NCBI GenBank assembly: GCA_041391765.1
Contig: JAWKNJ010000018.1
Location: 62,001-126,000 of the forward strand
Source of the DNA: SHAN690 sp041391765
Lineage (GTDB): Bacteria; Bacteroidota; Bacteroidia; Flavobacteriales_G; Salibacteraceae
Direction: 5' to 3'
Length of the DNA stretch: 64,000 nt
Numbering within the stretch: the first letter of the stretch is position 1; every line of letters begins with the position of its first letter. Positions 18,363 through 27,459 of the stretch are shown one piece after another. The notes beneath the pieces were generated by a model, which was not told the DNA's origin, searched no databases, and was given only the letters and a program-made list of their open reading frames with translations. A program made the translations under genes and the position numbers.

Positions 18363-18421
18363 CTAACAACACGGTGGGTTATGGCAAGGCTACCTTAGCC
18401 TATCATTAAATTCCACGAAGT

Positions 18422-19123
18422 ATGCTATTGAATTTGCTGCTCCAAATCTCCACAGCGGAGGGAGTCGAGGTTGCTGAAGAAGTTGTTCCAACGGAAGAAA
18501 CGCTTTCTGTAATCGAATTGCTCGCCAGCGGTGGCTGGTACATTATGATTCCACTCGGCTTTTTGAGTGTGATCGCTATATACATTTTTATTGAGCGATT
18601 CCTTGCTATTCAGAAGGCATCTAAGGAAGACCCACAATTCATGAATCAAATCAAGGATTTCATCCATGAAGGAAAAATTGACGCTGCAAATCACTTATGC
18701 AAACAAACCGACTCCACTTTTGCTCGGATGATCGAAAAAGGTGTTTGGAGAATCGGAAAACCATTAGGAGATATCAGTGCAGCCGTGGAGAACGTAGCTA
18801 AACTTGAAGTGTTCAAGCTAGAAGAAAGTCTCAGCACGCTAGCAACAATAGCAGGAGCAGCACCTATGATCGGATTCCTCGGAACAGTCATTGGAATGAT
18901 CGTAGTATTCCATGAAATGCGCATCAGTGATGCTGGAATCGAAATCGAACAGCTATCGGGCGGTATCATGCAAGCAATGGTCACCACGGTTGCAGGTCTT
19001 GTGATCGGTATCATCGCATACATTGCCTACAACGTGCTTGTTGCACGCGTGCAGAAAGTGGTTTACAAAATGGAAACCACCACCATCGAATTCATGGACT
19101 TGCTTCAAGAACCGGCTGAATAA
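18422..19123 (+). CDS. exbB: ExbB/TolQ/MotA-family proton channel protein
   Basis: 233-residue inner-membrane subunit that, with ExbD, uses the proton gradient to energise TonB. Three membrane helices: about 39-61 (LASGGWYIMIPLGFLSVIAI), about 143-165 (GAAPMIGFLGTVIGMIVVF, carrying the conserved Gly/Thr-rich channel face) and about 180-205. A cytoplasmic loop lies between helices 1 and 2. The stop overlaps the exbD ATG by one base. The ExbB rather than TolQ label follows from the downstream TonB-like gene. Confidence 0.92.
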   Translation: MLLNLLLQISTAEGVEVAEEVVPTEETLSVIELLASGGWYIMIPLGFLSVIAIYIFIERFLAIQKASKEDPQFMNQIKDFIHEGKIDAANHLCKQTDSTFARMIEKGVWRIGKPLGDISAAVENVAKLEVFKLEESLSTLATIAGAAPMIGFLGTVIGMIVVFHEMRISDAGIEIEQLSGGIMQAMVTTVAGLVIGIIAYIAYNVLVARVQKVVYKMETTTIEFMDLLQEPAE

Positions 19124-19515
19124 TGGCAATTCAATCAAGAAATAAAGTAGAAGTAAGCTTCAGCATGTCCAGCATGACGGACATCGTATTCCTGCTGCTT
19201 ATCTTCTTCATCATCCTTTCAACGTTAGTTTCCCCCTTCGGAGCCAAGGTGGATTTGCCGACAGGAAAGGCGAGAACAACAGAACATCCTAAGATTACAG
19301 TGGCGATTAAACCCGACTTGACCTACAACTTGGATGGGCAAGATGTTTCTAAATCGCAATTAGAGGGCATGCTCGTTCAGCGCAAAAGCGAGGTCGAAAA
19401 ACCGATCATCGAACTTCGCGTTGATCAAACGGTTCCCACAGGAGAAACGGTAAGTTTTCTTTCATTGGCAAAAGAATATGGATTTAGCATCGTTATAGCG
19501 ACTAAACCCAAGTGA
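19123..19515 (+). CDS. exbD: ExbD/TolR-family biopolymer transport protein
   Basis: 130 residues with one N-terminal membrane helix (about 17-38) containing the key channel Asp in SMTDIVFLLLIFFI, then a small periplasmic domain with the family's strand-helix pattern (DLPTG, ITVAIKPD, LRVDQTVPTGE). It partners ExbB in the proton channel. It overlaps exbB by 1 nt, and its TGA overlaps the start of the TonB-like gene (TGATG). Shorter periplasmic domains like this are usual for Bacteroidota ExbD. Confidence 0.93.
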   Translation: MAIQSRNKVEVSFSMSSMTDIVFLLLIFFIILSTLVSPFGAKVDLPTGKARTTEHPKITVAIKPDLTYNLDGQDVSKSQLEGMLVQRKSEVEKPIIELRVDQTVPTGETVSFLSLAKEYGFSIVIATKPK

Positions 19516-20291
19516 TGAAAAAGCAAAGCGACAGTAAGCGAAAGGGAATGATAGGGACAGTGGTATTCCACCTTGTCTTGCTGATCATTTTCTTATTTAC
19601 CGGTCTTACGATGCCTGTTCCATTACCCGATGAAAAAGGGCTTCCTGTGCAGCTTGACTTAGGCAATGTTGATTTTGGCTCAGGTGATGAACAACCTCAG
19701 AGCACTGAAGTTCCAGAGGTCACGGAGCCAATTTCTGAACCTCAACCTACAGAAGCCAATCCTGTAGAAGCAGTTGAGGAAGTGGCCACACAAACGGATG
19801 CTTCTGCCATTTCAGCCCCAAAGGAAACTGAAGCTAAAAAGGTCGAAGAAAAGAAGCCAGAATTAGATGAACGCTTGAAGAAAGCAATTAGCAATCCCTT
19901 CCAAACCAACGAGGACAACAGCAGCAAAGGCCAGGGAGAAACAAACGAACCTGGTGATCACGGCAAACCAGATGGAGCTCCGACCGGATCATCATTGTAT
20001 GGTGACAAATCCGGTGGAGGAATTTCCCACAGCCTTGGTGGACGAGGTTTTAAAGGTGCTCCTCCTATTCAAGGCAACATGCAGGAAAGCGGGAAAATTG
20101 TTGTTGAAATTGTTGTCGATCGCGATGGTAATGTAGTGCGTGTTACGCCTGGAGGTCGAGGCACCACCATTACCAATGCAGAACTGATTCGAAAAGTGGT
20201 CGAATCTGCACGCAAGGCCAAATTCACTCCAAAAGCTGATGCTCCGGCAGAGCAAAAAGGCACAATCACTTACGAGTTTAGTTTGGAATGA
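19515..20291 (+). CDS. TonB-like energy transducer
   Basis: About 258 residues. Short basic cytoplasmic N-terminus, one membrane helix (about 13-31), then an acidic, Pro/Glu-rich periplasmic stretch (about 55-130), a Gly-rich segment, and a C-terminal module with VVEIVVDRDGNVVRVTPG and ARKAKFTPK, the core of TonB/TolA-type C-terminal domains. It should carry energy from ExbB/ExbD to outer-membrane receptors. I use ATG 19515; GTG one codon earlier (19512) is equally open. The folC ATG overlaps its stop by 4 nt (ATGA). Confidence 0.85.
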   Translation: MKKQSDSKRKGMIGTVVFHLVLLIIFLFTGLTMPVPLPDEKGLPVQLDLGNVDFGSGDEQPQSTEVPEVTEPISEPQPTEANPVEAVEEVATQTDASAISAPKETEAKKVEEKKPELDERLKKAISNPFQTNEDNSSKGQGETNEPGDHGKPDGAPTGSSLYGDKSGGGISHSLGGRGFKGAPPIQGNMQESGKIVVEIVVDRDGNVVRVTPGGRGTTITNAELIRKVVESARKAKFTPKADAPAEQKGTITYEFSLE

Positions 20292-21520
20292 CCTATCCCG
20301 AAACGCTGGAATATCTCTTTCAGCAGCTCCCTATGTATCAGCGCATCGGTCAGGCGGCTTACAAGGCCGACCTTGAATCAACCGTTGCATTGATGAAGCT
20401 CCTTGGAAATCCTGAGCATGGATTGAAAGTTGTTCATGTTGGCGGCACAAATGGGAAAGGGTCAGTTTCACACCTTTTGGCTTCCATCTTTCAAGAAGCC
20501 GGTTACAGGTGTGGCCTGTATACGTCACCTCATTTGGTGGATTTTAGGGAGCGAATCCGAGTCAACGGACAAATGATCCCCGAAGAAAAGGTCGTTTCGT
20601 TTGTGAACCGATACAAAGCCGACTCTGAGAAATTAAGCCTTAGTTTTTTTGAATGGTCTGTTGGGCTAGCCTTCGATCACTTCAGGTCTGAAAAGGTGGA
20701 CATTGCCATTGTTGAAGTAGGCATGGGTGGAAGATTGGACAGCACCAATGTTGTTGATCCGGAATTGAGCATAATTACAAACATAGGAACTGATCATAGC
20801 CAGTATCTGGGTGAAGATCCTGCTCAACGCGCGAGGGAAAAAGCAGGAATCATCAAAAAGGGAAAGCCTGTTGTCATAGGAAGGTCACAGCGTGAAACCG
20901 AGGGCATTTTCAGAAGAATCGCTCTTCAGTTAGATGCATCCATATCTTTTGCTGACCAAGATTTTCCGGACGATCCTCCTCCCTGTCCTCTAAAAGGTGC
21001 GTACCAACGTGAAAACTTCCAGACCGTGCAAATAGCCGTTGAGCGTCTCAATTCTTTGGGTTGGAAGTTGAATAACCAAGCCTTGTCATCTGGCTTTTCA
21101 AACGTCATCAAAAACACCGGGCTTCGCGGTCGGTGGGAAGAGCTTCAACCGAAGCCACGCATCATTTGTGATGTCGCACATAATGTTGAAGGACTGGAAA
21201 TCGTATTCGATCAATTACTCAACACACCTCGCCATGACCTTCATCTTGTTTTAGGTTTTGTATCTGATAAAAACGTCAGCGACATTTTGAAGCTTGTGCC
21301 GAAAGAGGCAATACTCTACCTCACACAACCCAGCATTCCGAGAGCCATGGCCATTGACCGACTGGCTCAATTGGCAACTGATGCTGACCTGAAATTTAAG
21401 GAATATTCAACGGTCTCGGAAGCAGTGAAAGCCGCGCGCAGTGGAGCAATTCCCGATGATTTGATCTTTGTTGGAGGAAGCACATTTGTGGTGGCTGACT
21501 TGATATCAGAAATCAAATAA
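20288..21520 (+). CDS. folC: Folylpolyglutamate synthase/dihydrofolate synthase
   Basis: Cytoplasmic ATP-dependent ligase adding glutamate to (dihydro)folate. 410 residues. The P-loop is GTNGKGS at 53-59, followed by YTSPHLVDFRERIRVNG, the catalytic EVGMGGRLDSTNV and the TNIGTDHSQYLG motif. The C-terminal Mur-ligase-like domain has DVAHNVEG and an LVLGFVSDKNV strand. Its start overlaps the TonB-like stop by 4 nt, so it is co-translated with exbBD-tonB although it has no functional link to them. Confidence 0.96.
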   Translation: MTYPETLEYLFQQLPMYQRIGQAAYKADLESTVALMKLLGNPEHGLKVVHVGGTNGKGSVSHLLASIFQEAGYRCGLYTSPHLVDFRERIRVNGQMIPEEKVVSFVNRYKADSEKLSLSFFEWSVGLAFDHFRSEKVDIAIVEVGMGGRLDSTNVVDPELSIITNIGTDHSQYLGEDPAQRAREKAGIIKKGKPVVIGRSQRETEGIFRRIALQLDASISFADQDFPDDPPPCPLKGAYQRENFQTVQIAVERLNSLGWKLNNQALSSGFSNVIKNTGLRGRWEELQPKPRIICDVAHNVEGLEIVFDQLLNTPRHDLHLVLGFVSDKNVSDILKLVPKEAILYLTQPSIPRAMAIDRLAQLATDADLKFKEYSTVSEAVKAARSGAIPDDLIFVGGSTFVVADLISEIK

Positions 21521-21522
21521 AA

Positions 21523-21545
21523 AGGCCGAACGAATCGTCCGGCCT
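21523..21545 (-). terminator. Terminator of the VWA-protein gene
   Basis: AGGCCGAAC and GTCCGGCCT (one mismatch) around a GAATC loop. On the minus strand the stem is followed by TTTTTATTT, a good U-run; on the plus strand the following bases are TATATT, weaker. It probably serves the leftward gene mainly and may also limit folC readthrough. Confidence 0.7.
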
Positions 21546-21558
21546 ATATTCTGGAAAC

Positions 21559-23448
21559 TTATCTCGAAGCCGTGTTACTCTTATCCAACAACTCCGCACT
21601 TTTCATCAGCTGCACACATTCTCTGCGGTACCCTTCCACGTCCTTTCCTGTAGCCCCTTCCGCTAGCTTGATGACGCTAGCATACGTTGCTTCTCCAATG
21701 TGCTCTGAATCACGAAGCAACATGCCAAACTGAGCGACCGAAGCGGACCAGCGAAGGTTTTCCGATGCATTACTAATTGCCTTGTCACTCTTCTTCACAA
21801 TCTCGCTCATTAACTTGCTTTTGTCTCCATCGGGTTCTTTGTAGCGGAGTTTTACTGTGGCTAACTCATCGGTCAACACCTGCTTCGTTGGTTCAACTTG
21901 CTTTTGATATTTCAAAGGATCGACTCGGTTTGAACTCGCTCCGACAGGAACAATCTCATACAACGCGGTCACCACGTGACCCACGCCCATTTCGCCTGCA
22001 TCCTTCTTGTCGTTGTTGAAGTCTTCTTTGTTCAACATACGGTTTTCATATCCAATCAATCGATACTCGGCCACGTTAGCGGGATTGAATTCCACCTGAA
22101 TCTTTACGTCCTTGGCCACGGCAAACATGGTTCCTCCAAACTCATTTACCAACGTCTTCTTTGCCTCGGTGATGTTGTCAATGTAAGCGTAGTTTCCATT
22201 TCCCTTATCCGCCAGCACTTCCATTTTGGAATCCTTGTAGTTTCCCATTCCAAATCCAAGCACGGTCAAAAACACCCCTTGATCTCGCTTTGAAACGATC
22301 AGCTTTTCCATGTCTGCGTCACTCGCTGCCCCAACGTTGAAATCACCATCGGTGGCAAGAACTACCCGATTATTTCCATCCTTGATTTGATAGTCCGCGG
22401 CAACCTTATAGGCCAACTGAATTCCAGCGCCACCGGCTGTTGAACCACCTGCATTGAGGTTATCAATGGCTTGATAGATTTTCTGTTTGTCATCACCAGA
22501 AGTTGGTTCCAGCACTAAGCCAGCTGCACCTGCATAAACCACGATGGCCACCTTGTCCTCTTTTCGCATTTGCTGCGCCAGCATCTTCATGCTTGATTTC
22601 AGCAACGGCAACTTATTAGGAGCATTCATCGAACCAGAAACATCAATCAGGAACACGATGTTGCTCGGTGGAAGACTCTCCTTATCCAATTCGCGCGCCT
22701 TGATTCCGATCTGCAAAAGCTGATGTTCCTTATTCCAAGGTGCTTGAGATACTTCCGTGTAAATGTTCACCGGGTCAGTTCCCTTTGTAGCATCATAGTC
22801 ATATTCAAAGTAGTTGATTAGCTCCTCGATGCGAACCGCATCTTTAGGAGGAAGCTGACCCATATTGATGAAGCGCCTCATATTGGAATAAGATGCACGA
22901 TCCACATCAATCGAAAAAGTGCTCAACGGATCGGTTGTGGCATAGTGGAAATCATTCTCACTGATTTCGCTGTATGATTCCACGTTCTGGATAGGTTCGT
23001 AAATGGCCGGAGCACAACAGGCAGTATTAGAAGCCACCCCCATGGCACGTTTCGAATAGTTCACGTCATACGAAATGGCATCGGCTTCAATTGATTGTTC
23101 GGCTTCAAAGGCAATTTGCACCGCCTTCTCTTCTTTCATCCTGATCTTTGGAACTTCGTATGCAACAGTCGCTTCCATGAACGTTGCTGCAACGCGAACT
23201 CGTTGAGTCACGATTCCGCTTTTTCTGATCTCAACCTCTTTGATGGAATTTGCCGATTGTAAAACGAACATTCCCACCTTGTCCGTCAAACTATACTCAT
23301 TGGTATCAAGAAGATTGACAACCTTGGCTTTTTCTATTGGGTTCCCTTGGGCATCCTTTACTTTGCCTTTTAATACATGGCTTTTTGATTGAGCATTTAC
23401 CATCAATGTGATGAGGCAAATCGCAATAAATAAACTCAGCTTCTTCAT
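21559..23448 (-). CDS. VWA-domain protein (YfbK-like) with carboxypeptidase-regulatory-like N-terminus
   Basis: 629 residues, exported: signal peptide about 1-20 (LMVNAQ). Residues 24-95 resemble a carboxypeptidase-D regulatory-like fold (KGKVKDAQGNPIEKAKV). A conserved linker (TTDPLSTFSIDVDRASYSNMRRF, split here around residues 171-193) precedes the von Willebrand A domain, whose metal-ion-dependent adhesion site is DVSGSM at 269-274. The C-terminal part is the extra domain typical of YfbK-like proteins. Family function is not established. It is divergent from an ECF sigma factor and a TonB-C-tailed membrane protein, and that arrangement suggests co-regulation (inference). Confidence 0.88.
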   Translation of the reverse strand: MKKLSLFIAICLITLMVNAQSKSHVLKGKVKDAQGNPIEKAKVVNLLDTNEYSLTDKVGMFVLQSANSIKEVEIRKSGIVTQRVRVAATFMEATVAYEVPKIRMKEEKAVQIAFEAEQSIEADAISYDVNYSKRAMGVASNTACCAPAIYEPIQNVESYSEISENDFHYATTDPLSTFSIDVDRASYSNMRRFINMGQLPPKDAVRIEELINYFEYDYDATKGTDPVNIYTEVSQAPWNKEHQLLQIGIKARELDKESLPPSNIVFLIDVSGSMNAPNKLPLLKSSMKMLAQQMRKEDKVAIVVYAGAAGLVLEPTSGDDKQKIYQAIDNLNAGGSTAGGAGIQLAYKVAADYQIKDGNNRVVLATDGDFNVGAASDADMEKLIVSKRDQGVFLTVLGFGMGNYKDSKMEVLADKGNGNYAYIDNITEAKKTLVNEFGGTMFAVAKDVKIQVEFNPANVAEYRLIGYENRMLNKEDFNNDKKDAGEMGVGHVVTALYEIVPVGASSNRVDPLKYQKQVEPTKQVLTDELATVKLRYKEPDGDKSKLMSEIVKKSDKAISNASENLRWSASVAQFGMLLRDSEHIGEATYASVIKLAEGATGKDVEGYRRECVQLMKSAELLDKSNTASR

Positions 23449-23542
23449 AGTCTATAAATTTGATGTTTGACATAAGGATGCCATCTCAAATCGATTTCCA
23501 TAAATCCGTCTAAAAAATTTGCAGGCGAACCAATTTATTGAC

Positions 23543-24085
23543 ATGGTCAACGCTCCGGCAAAGAGCGATGAAGAGCGATACAAGGTGTTTCTGAAAAAAG
23601 GAAGTCGTGAAGAACTTGCGGTGATTTTCAGGAAATACATGACGCTCGTATTTGGCGTTTGCATGAAATACATTGGAGAAAAGCACGCGGCTCAGGATGC
23701 CACGATGGAGGTTTTCGAAAAGCTACTCTCGCACCACCCAAAAGCTGAGGTGCAGAATTTTCGGGCCTACCTGTTTGTGGTTAGTAGGAACCATTGTCTG
23801 ATGAAAAAAAGGGGTGACAAGCCAGTACTGATAGAAATTTCACAAGCTGATATGGAATTGACCATGGAAGTGCATCCTATTGACAAGGACGAGCAAGAGG
23901 CAGCACTGAATAAGTGCCTGGCTGAATTGAAAGACCTTCAGAAAACCTGTGTAGAACTTTTCTACTTGAGCAAGAAAAGCTACACGGAAATTTCGAGTGA
24001 ATTGAAAGTGACACTGAACGCAGTAAAAAGCCACATCCAAAACGGAAAACGCAACTTAAAGCTTTGCATAGAAGCTAATGAATGA
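23543..24085 (+). CDS. ECF-type RNA polymerase sigma factor
   Basis: About 180 residues. Region 2 includes AVIFRKYMTLVFGVCMKYI and the DATMEVFEKLL segment; region 4 is a helix-turn-helix (SYTEISSELKVTLNAVKSHI, about 145-164) ending in a basic tail. I take the ATG at 23543; the upstream TTG at 23519 overlaps an A/T-rich AAAATTTG -7-like sequence. The next gene starts inside its stop (ATGA). Together they look like a sigma/membrane-partner pair facing the VWA gene. Confidence 0.9.
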   Translation: MVNAPAKSDEERYKVFLKKGSREELAVIFRKYMTLVFGVCMKYIGEKHAAQDATMEVFEKLLSHHPKAEVQNFRAYLFVVSRNHCLMKKRGDKPVLIEISQADMELTMEVHPIDKDEQEAALNKCLAELKDLQKTCVELFYLSKKSYTEISSELKVTLNAVKSHIQNGKRNLKLCIEANE

Positions 24086-25098
24086 AGCACGATAGCGACA
24101 TATTGAAGCGAATCAAAAGCTATTTCATGCGCAGGAAAAGCGCAGATGAAGCCTATAAATTTGAGCGTGAAATCGAGCGCGATGCCTTCCTCTATGAAGC
24201 CATGGAAGGATTTGAAGACATGCTAACCTCCGACATTCAACAAGCCATGGATGAGTTGGACGACCGGCTGGACGCGAAATCACACGGAGGATTACTAGCA
24301 ATCAACTGGAAAATGGCCGCTTCTGTGGCTGCTGTTATTGGTATTGCCGGATTGTTGATTATGTTGGTTTTCAATGGCGATAAAGTGGCCGAAACTGATG
24401 TAGCGAGTGAACCTCAAGAGGAGGACCGCTATATTCCACGGTCAGAACAAACGAATTTTGATTCTTTAGGTGACTATTCATGGGCGATGGCCACAGACTC
24501 AACCCCCCGTGATTCTAGCGTATTGGTCGAGGATGCTGCCTATGTCCATGACGAGAATGTGTCACATTCCGCAAGTGTTCCTGCTCCTCCAACAGAACAA
24601 AAATTGATGACACCAGAGCCAGCACCAAAGAAGGAAGCTATCAATGAATCTACGGATGGTGAAACCACGGATGTAATTTTCGATGACCAATCACAAGAAA
24701 TAGCGTTTACAGCTGATGAATCTGTTGAGCCAATGCAACCACAAGCAATGAAATCTTTAGCCTTGGAGGCGAATGCAAAGAGCAGGTCGGCAAATGAGCA
24801 ACCAAGTGCTTTGGAGGAAACCTCAAGCATCACTCAGAAAACGGTTCAACCCAAAGGGGGAATGGCTGCCTACAAAAGCTATTTGAAGAAAAATATTCAG
24901 ACTTCTGAAGGCATGCCAAAAGGAACGGTCACCGTTACGTTTGAGTTGGATAGAAACGGCAAACCTAAGAAACTCGAGGTGTCTAATTCGCTATGTACCG
25001 CATGCGATGCCGAAGCGAAACGCTTGGTCGAAAACGGACCGGAATGGGAACCAGTGGATAAAAAGGAAAGGCTGAGCGTTACGGTAGAGTTTCCTTAA
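24082..25098 (+). CDS. Single-pass membrane protein with TonB-like C-terminal domain; candidate anti-sigma partner
   Basis: 338 residues: a charged cytoplasmic N-terminus of about 75 residues (LKRIKSYFMRRKSADEAYKFE), one membrane helix at about 78-97 (MAASVAAVIGIAGLLIML), a long acidic/Ser/Pro periplasmic linker, and a C-terminal module from about 250 (AYKSYLKKNI, GTVTVTFELDRNGKPK, CTACDAEAKRLVE) resembling a TonB C-terminal domain. No ExbB-contacting motif is recognised. Overlap with the sigma gene and the topology suggest it holds the sigma factor at the membrane and senses a periplasmic signal. That role is inference. Confidence 0.75.
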   Translation: MKHDSDILKRIKSYFMRRKSADEAYKFEREIERDAFLYEAMEGFEDMLTSDIQQAMDELDDRLDAKSHGGLLAINWKMAASVAAVIGIAGLLIMLVFNGDKVAETDVASEPQEEDRYIPRSEQTNFDSLGDYSWAMATDSTPRDSSVLVEDAAYVHDENVSHSASVPAPPTEQKLMTPEPAPKKEAINESTDGETTDVIFDDQSQEIAFTADESVEPMQPQAMKSLALEANAKSRSANEQPSALEETSSITQKTVQPKGGMAAYKSYLKKNIQTSEGMPKGTVTVTFELDRNGKPKKLEVSNSLCTACDAEAKRLVENGPEWEPVDKKERLSVTVEFP

Positions 25099-25101
25099 CC
25101 C

Positions 25102-27321
25102 TTATTCCGAAACCTTCAAGAACTTCAAACTGTGAATAGTTTCTCCTGTTTGAACAAAGATTAAATAGCACCCATCTGCCAAGGATCGAACATTCAATTC
25201 GGTCAGCGTAGATTGAATAGAGGTTTGGGAAATCAACCTGCCATTTAGGTTATAGACACTTACATCCGCTGTTTCAATTTCATCATCAACCTGCAGATAG
25301 TAAGTTTCCGTAGGATTCGTTGGATATCCAATCACACCTTTCCTGCTGCCATTAGCCTGAGCTTGTTCCTCTTCCAATTGGTTGAATTGCGCACTTTCCT
25401 GACCTGCGCTCACCGAGAAATTCAGCTTCCCGAAAAATGATCTAGTACCGCCAGCGTAATGCCAATTTTCACCCGAACCAAGATCGAAATCAAGGCTGCC
25501 GGTGAAAGAACCTGAATAGATGATGTTTGATTCGTTATCAATGGTTACCTGCTTCACCATGTCGTTGCCAGAACCAGTGAATTGAAACACATCGATCAAT
25601 GATCCATCCGTGGCATCGTATGTAGCTATATATCCCTCCTTGGTCAAGTTCTCCGGATAGATTGCCGTATCCGGGTTGACAAGGATATGTGTCGAATCTT
25701 CTGGTTGGAAACACATGTCTCGCTTGAAATCCCCGCCAATGGCTACTATTCCATTTTTGACATCCATGGATGATATGACACTGTGTTGAACTGGGTACAG
25801 ACTGTATGATGTTGCGTAGCCTCCTTTTTCGCTCCATATGTACTCACCGTTGGAGGAGAGTTTCATGATATAGTTACGATCTAACTCGAAAGTCTGACCT
25901 GCGGCAAACTCATTCCATTCATAGGTTACTCCATTCCATCCATTAGAAACCGAGAACCACATTGTTGCCAACAAATACACGCTGCCTTCATTATCCAGCT
26001 TAACCTCTAACGACCTGTCCCGTTGATTTACACCAGGACCATACAATTCCTTCTTCCACTTCTCTACTCCAGATGTACTCAAATAAGCCAAGTCATATAC
26101 ATCCGAACCGGTGCCATCCTCACAACCAACGTGATAAAAAATCAATTCTCCATTATCGCTGAAATCGAGCTGACCGGGATCGTGAACGTTTCCACACTCA
26201 GAGGCCGTGAATTCTTCTCTGTACGACCATTCATATTCACCTTCATTGTCAAAGCTCACTACGAACTTCTTTCGCCAGTTTACATGACAACCACCACATG
26301 GCATATAAACGATTAAGTCTTGAGCGGCTGAATCAGGATTCAAGTCGATAGTGATAGAATTGTAAACCTGACCGGTAATTGCCACCCTACCATTGTCATG
26401 AATCACAACATCACCTGCCCAGTCTTCGGCATCCCCATCCAAGGAATTAGCCCAAATCAAGTCAGCATCGGTAGAATACTTAGCGATGAAAATGTCGCTA
26501 CCTGCGCTCGATGTCATTTGCAAGGTGCCTGTACCTAGATCAAAATCTTTTGTTCCTGAATAGGTACCTGTAAGAGCGATTGTACCATCAGTGCTTACAT
26601 CTATCGCACTTGGTATAAATGGTAAGTTCTGATTCCATTGCAATTGACCATCATTGTCATACTTCGACATGAATTTTTCAGTAGAACTTATCACGTAGAT
26701 ATTCCCGCACTCATCCGTAGTCAAGTCTGTAAATTCATTGGCACTTCCATCGTTCATGTCCAGCATCCAAGTGGATGCCGTAATGGATCCAATACACTCC
26801 GGCTGCTCGATTTCATCAATCGTAATCGTTGTGCATTGAATCTCACCGCAACCCATGGTATCGCAATAAGTTCCCGATTGGGTGCGCCACATCCCTCCTA
26901 TTAATGCGCTGTCACCCAAATTCAAAGACATGGAATCATGGCTTAACGAACCCTCTTGTACATTGAGATAAGAACCTGTCAGATAGGCCGTCATGTATTG
27001 ATAAGCGGTGTCAGCGTATAGACCCCTTTCAGTTCTAAACTGACCACCTATCAAGATTGAATCCCCTTGACAAATACTCAATGTGTCAACCAACTTAACC
27101 ACAGGAACCACTTCAAGTACAATCAATGTGAAGCTATCGCATCCGCCCTGTGAGTAGAAATAGTTATGATAAGCTCCAGAAGTAAATTGGTAGTCGTCCT
27201 GCACATAAAGTGAGTCTCCTTCGAAGATGGTGTCAAAAACGACCGTCAAATTAGGGATCATCTCTACCTTGACACAGTTGATGAATGCTTCGCCATTCAA
27301 TGTTCCCGACTGGGAATACAC
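25102..27321 (-). CDS. C-terminal part of a frameshifted giant T9SS cargo protein
   Basis: 739 codons from a GTG that is probably not a real start. No signal peptide. The first 230 residues are Ig/SprB-like strands with paired Cys ('CDSFTLIVLEVVP', 'DTMGCGEIQCTTITID'). Then come SBBP-type repeats (DYDLGTGTLQ-like 'FDLGTG', 'GNVHDPGQLDFSDNG'). The C-terminus is a T9SS sorting domain (GYPTNPTETYYLQV, VYNLNGRLIS, final LKFLKVSE). Upstream of 27321 the same strand continues in another frame into the neighbouring reading frame. The two pieces are one 4.25-kb gene (25102-29352) interrupted by two compensating indels, described in the findings. Confidence 0.75.
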   Translation of the reverse strand: MYSQSGTLNGEAFINCVKVEMIPNLTVVFDTIFEGDSLYVQDDYQFTSGAYHNYFYSQGGCDSFTLIVLEVVPVVKLVDTLSICQGDSILIGGQFRTERGLYADTAYQYMTAYLTGSYLNVQEGSLSHDSMSLNLGDSALIGGMWRTQSGTYCDTMGCGEIQCTTITIDEIEQPECIGSITASTWMLDMNDGSANEFTDLTTDECGNIYVISSTEKFMSKYDNDGQLQWNQNLPFIPSAIDVSTDGTIALTGTYSGTKDFDLGTGTLQMTSSAGSDIFIAKYSTDADLIWANSLDGDAEDWAGDVVIHDNGRVAITGQVYNSITIDLNPDSAAQDLIVYMPCGGCHVNWRKKFVVSFDNEGEYEWSYREEFTASECGNVHDPGQLDFSDNGELIFYHVGCEDGTGSDVYDLAYLSTSGVEKWKKELYGPGVNQRDRSLEVKLDNEGSVYLLATMWFSVSNGWNGVTYEWNEFAAGQTFELDRNYIMKLSSNGEYIWSEKGGYATSYSLYPVQHSVISSMDVKNGIVAIGGDFKRDMCFQPEDSTHILVNPDTAIYPENLTKEGYIATYDATDGSLIDVFQFTGSGNDMVKQVTIDNESNIIYSGSFTGSLDFDLGSGENWHYAGGTRSFFGKLNFSVSAGQESAQFNQLEEEQAQANGSRKGVIGYPTNPTETYYLQVDDEIETADVSVYNLNGRLISQTSIQSTLTELNVRSLADGCYLIFVQTGETIHSLKFLKVSE

Positions 27322-27459
27322 TCCGGAAGTTGAAACAGGATTTCGAAGACCATCAATGGTCTCTCTTTCTTATAATGGCAATGGTTGTCGTATCAATAAA
27401 CATGTCACCTGAAACCACATGTACGTAAACGCTAGCCGTGCCTGCACATCCGTTTCCAT

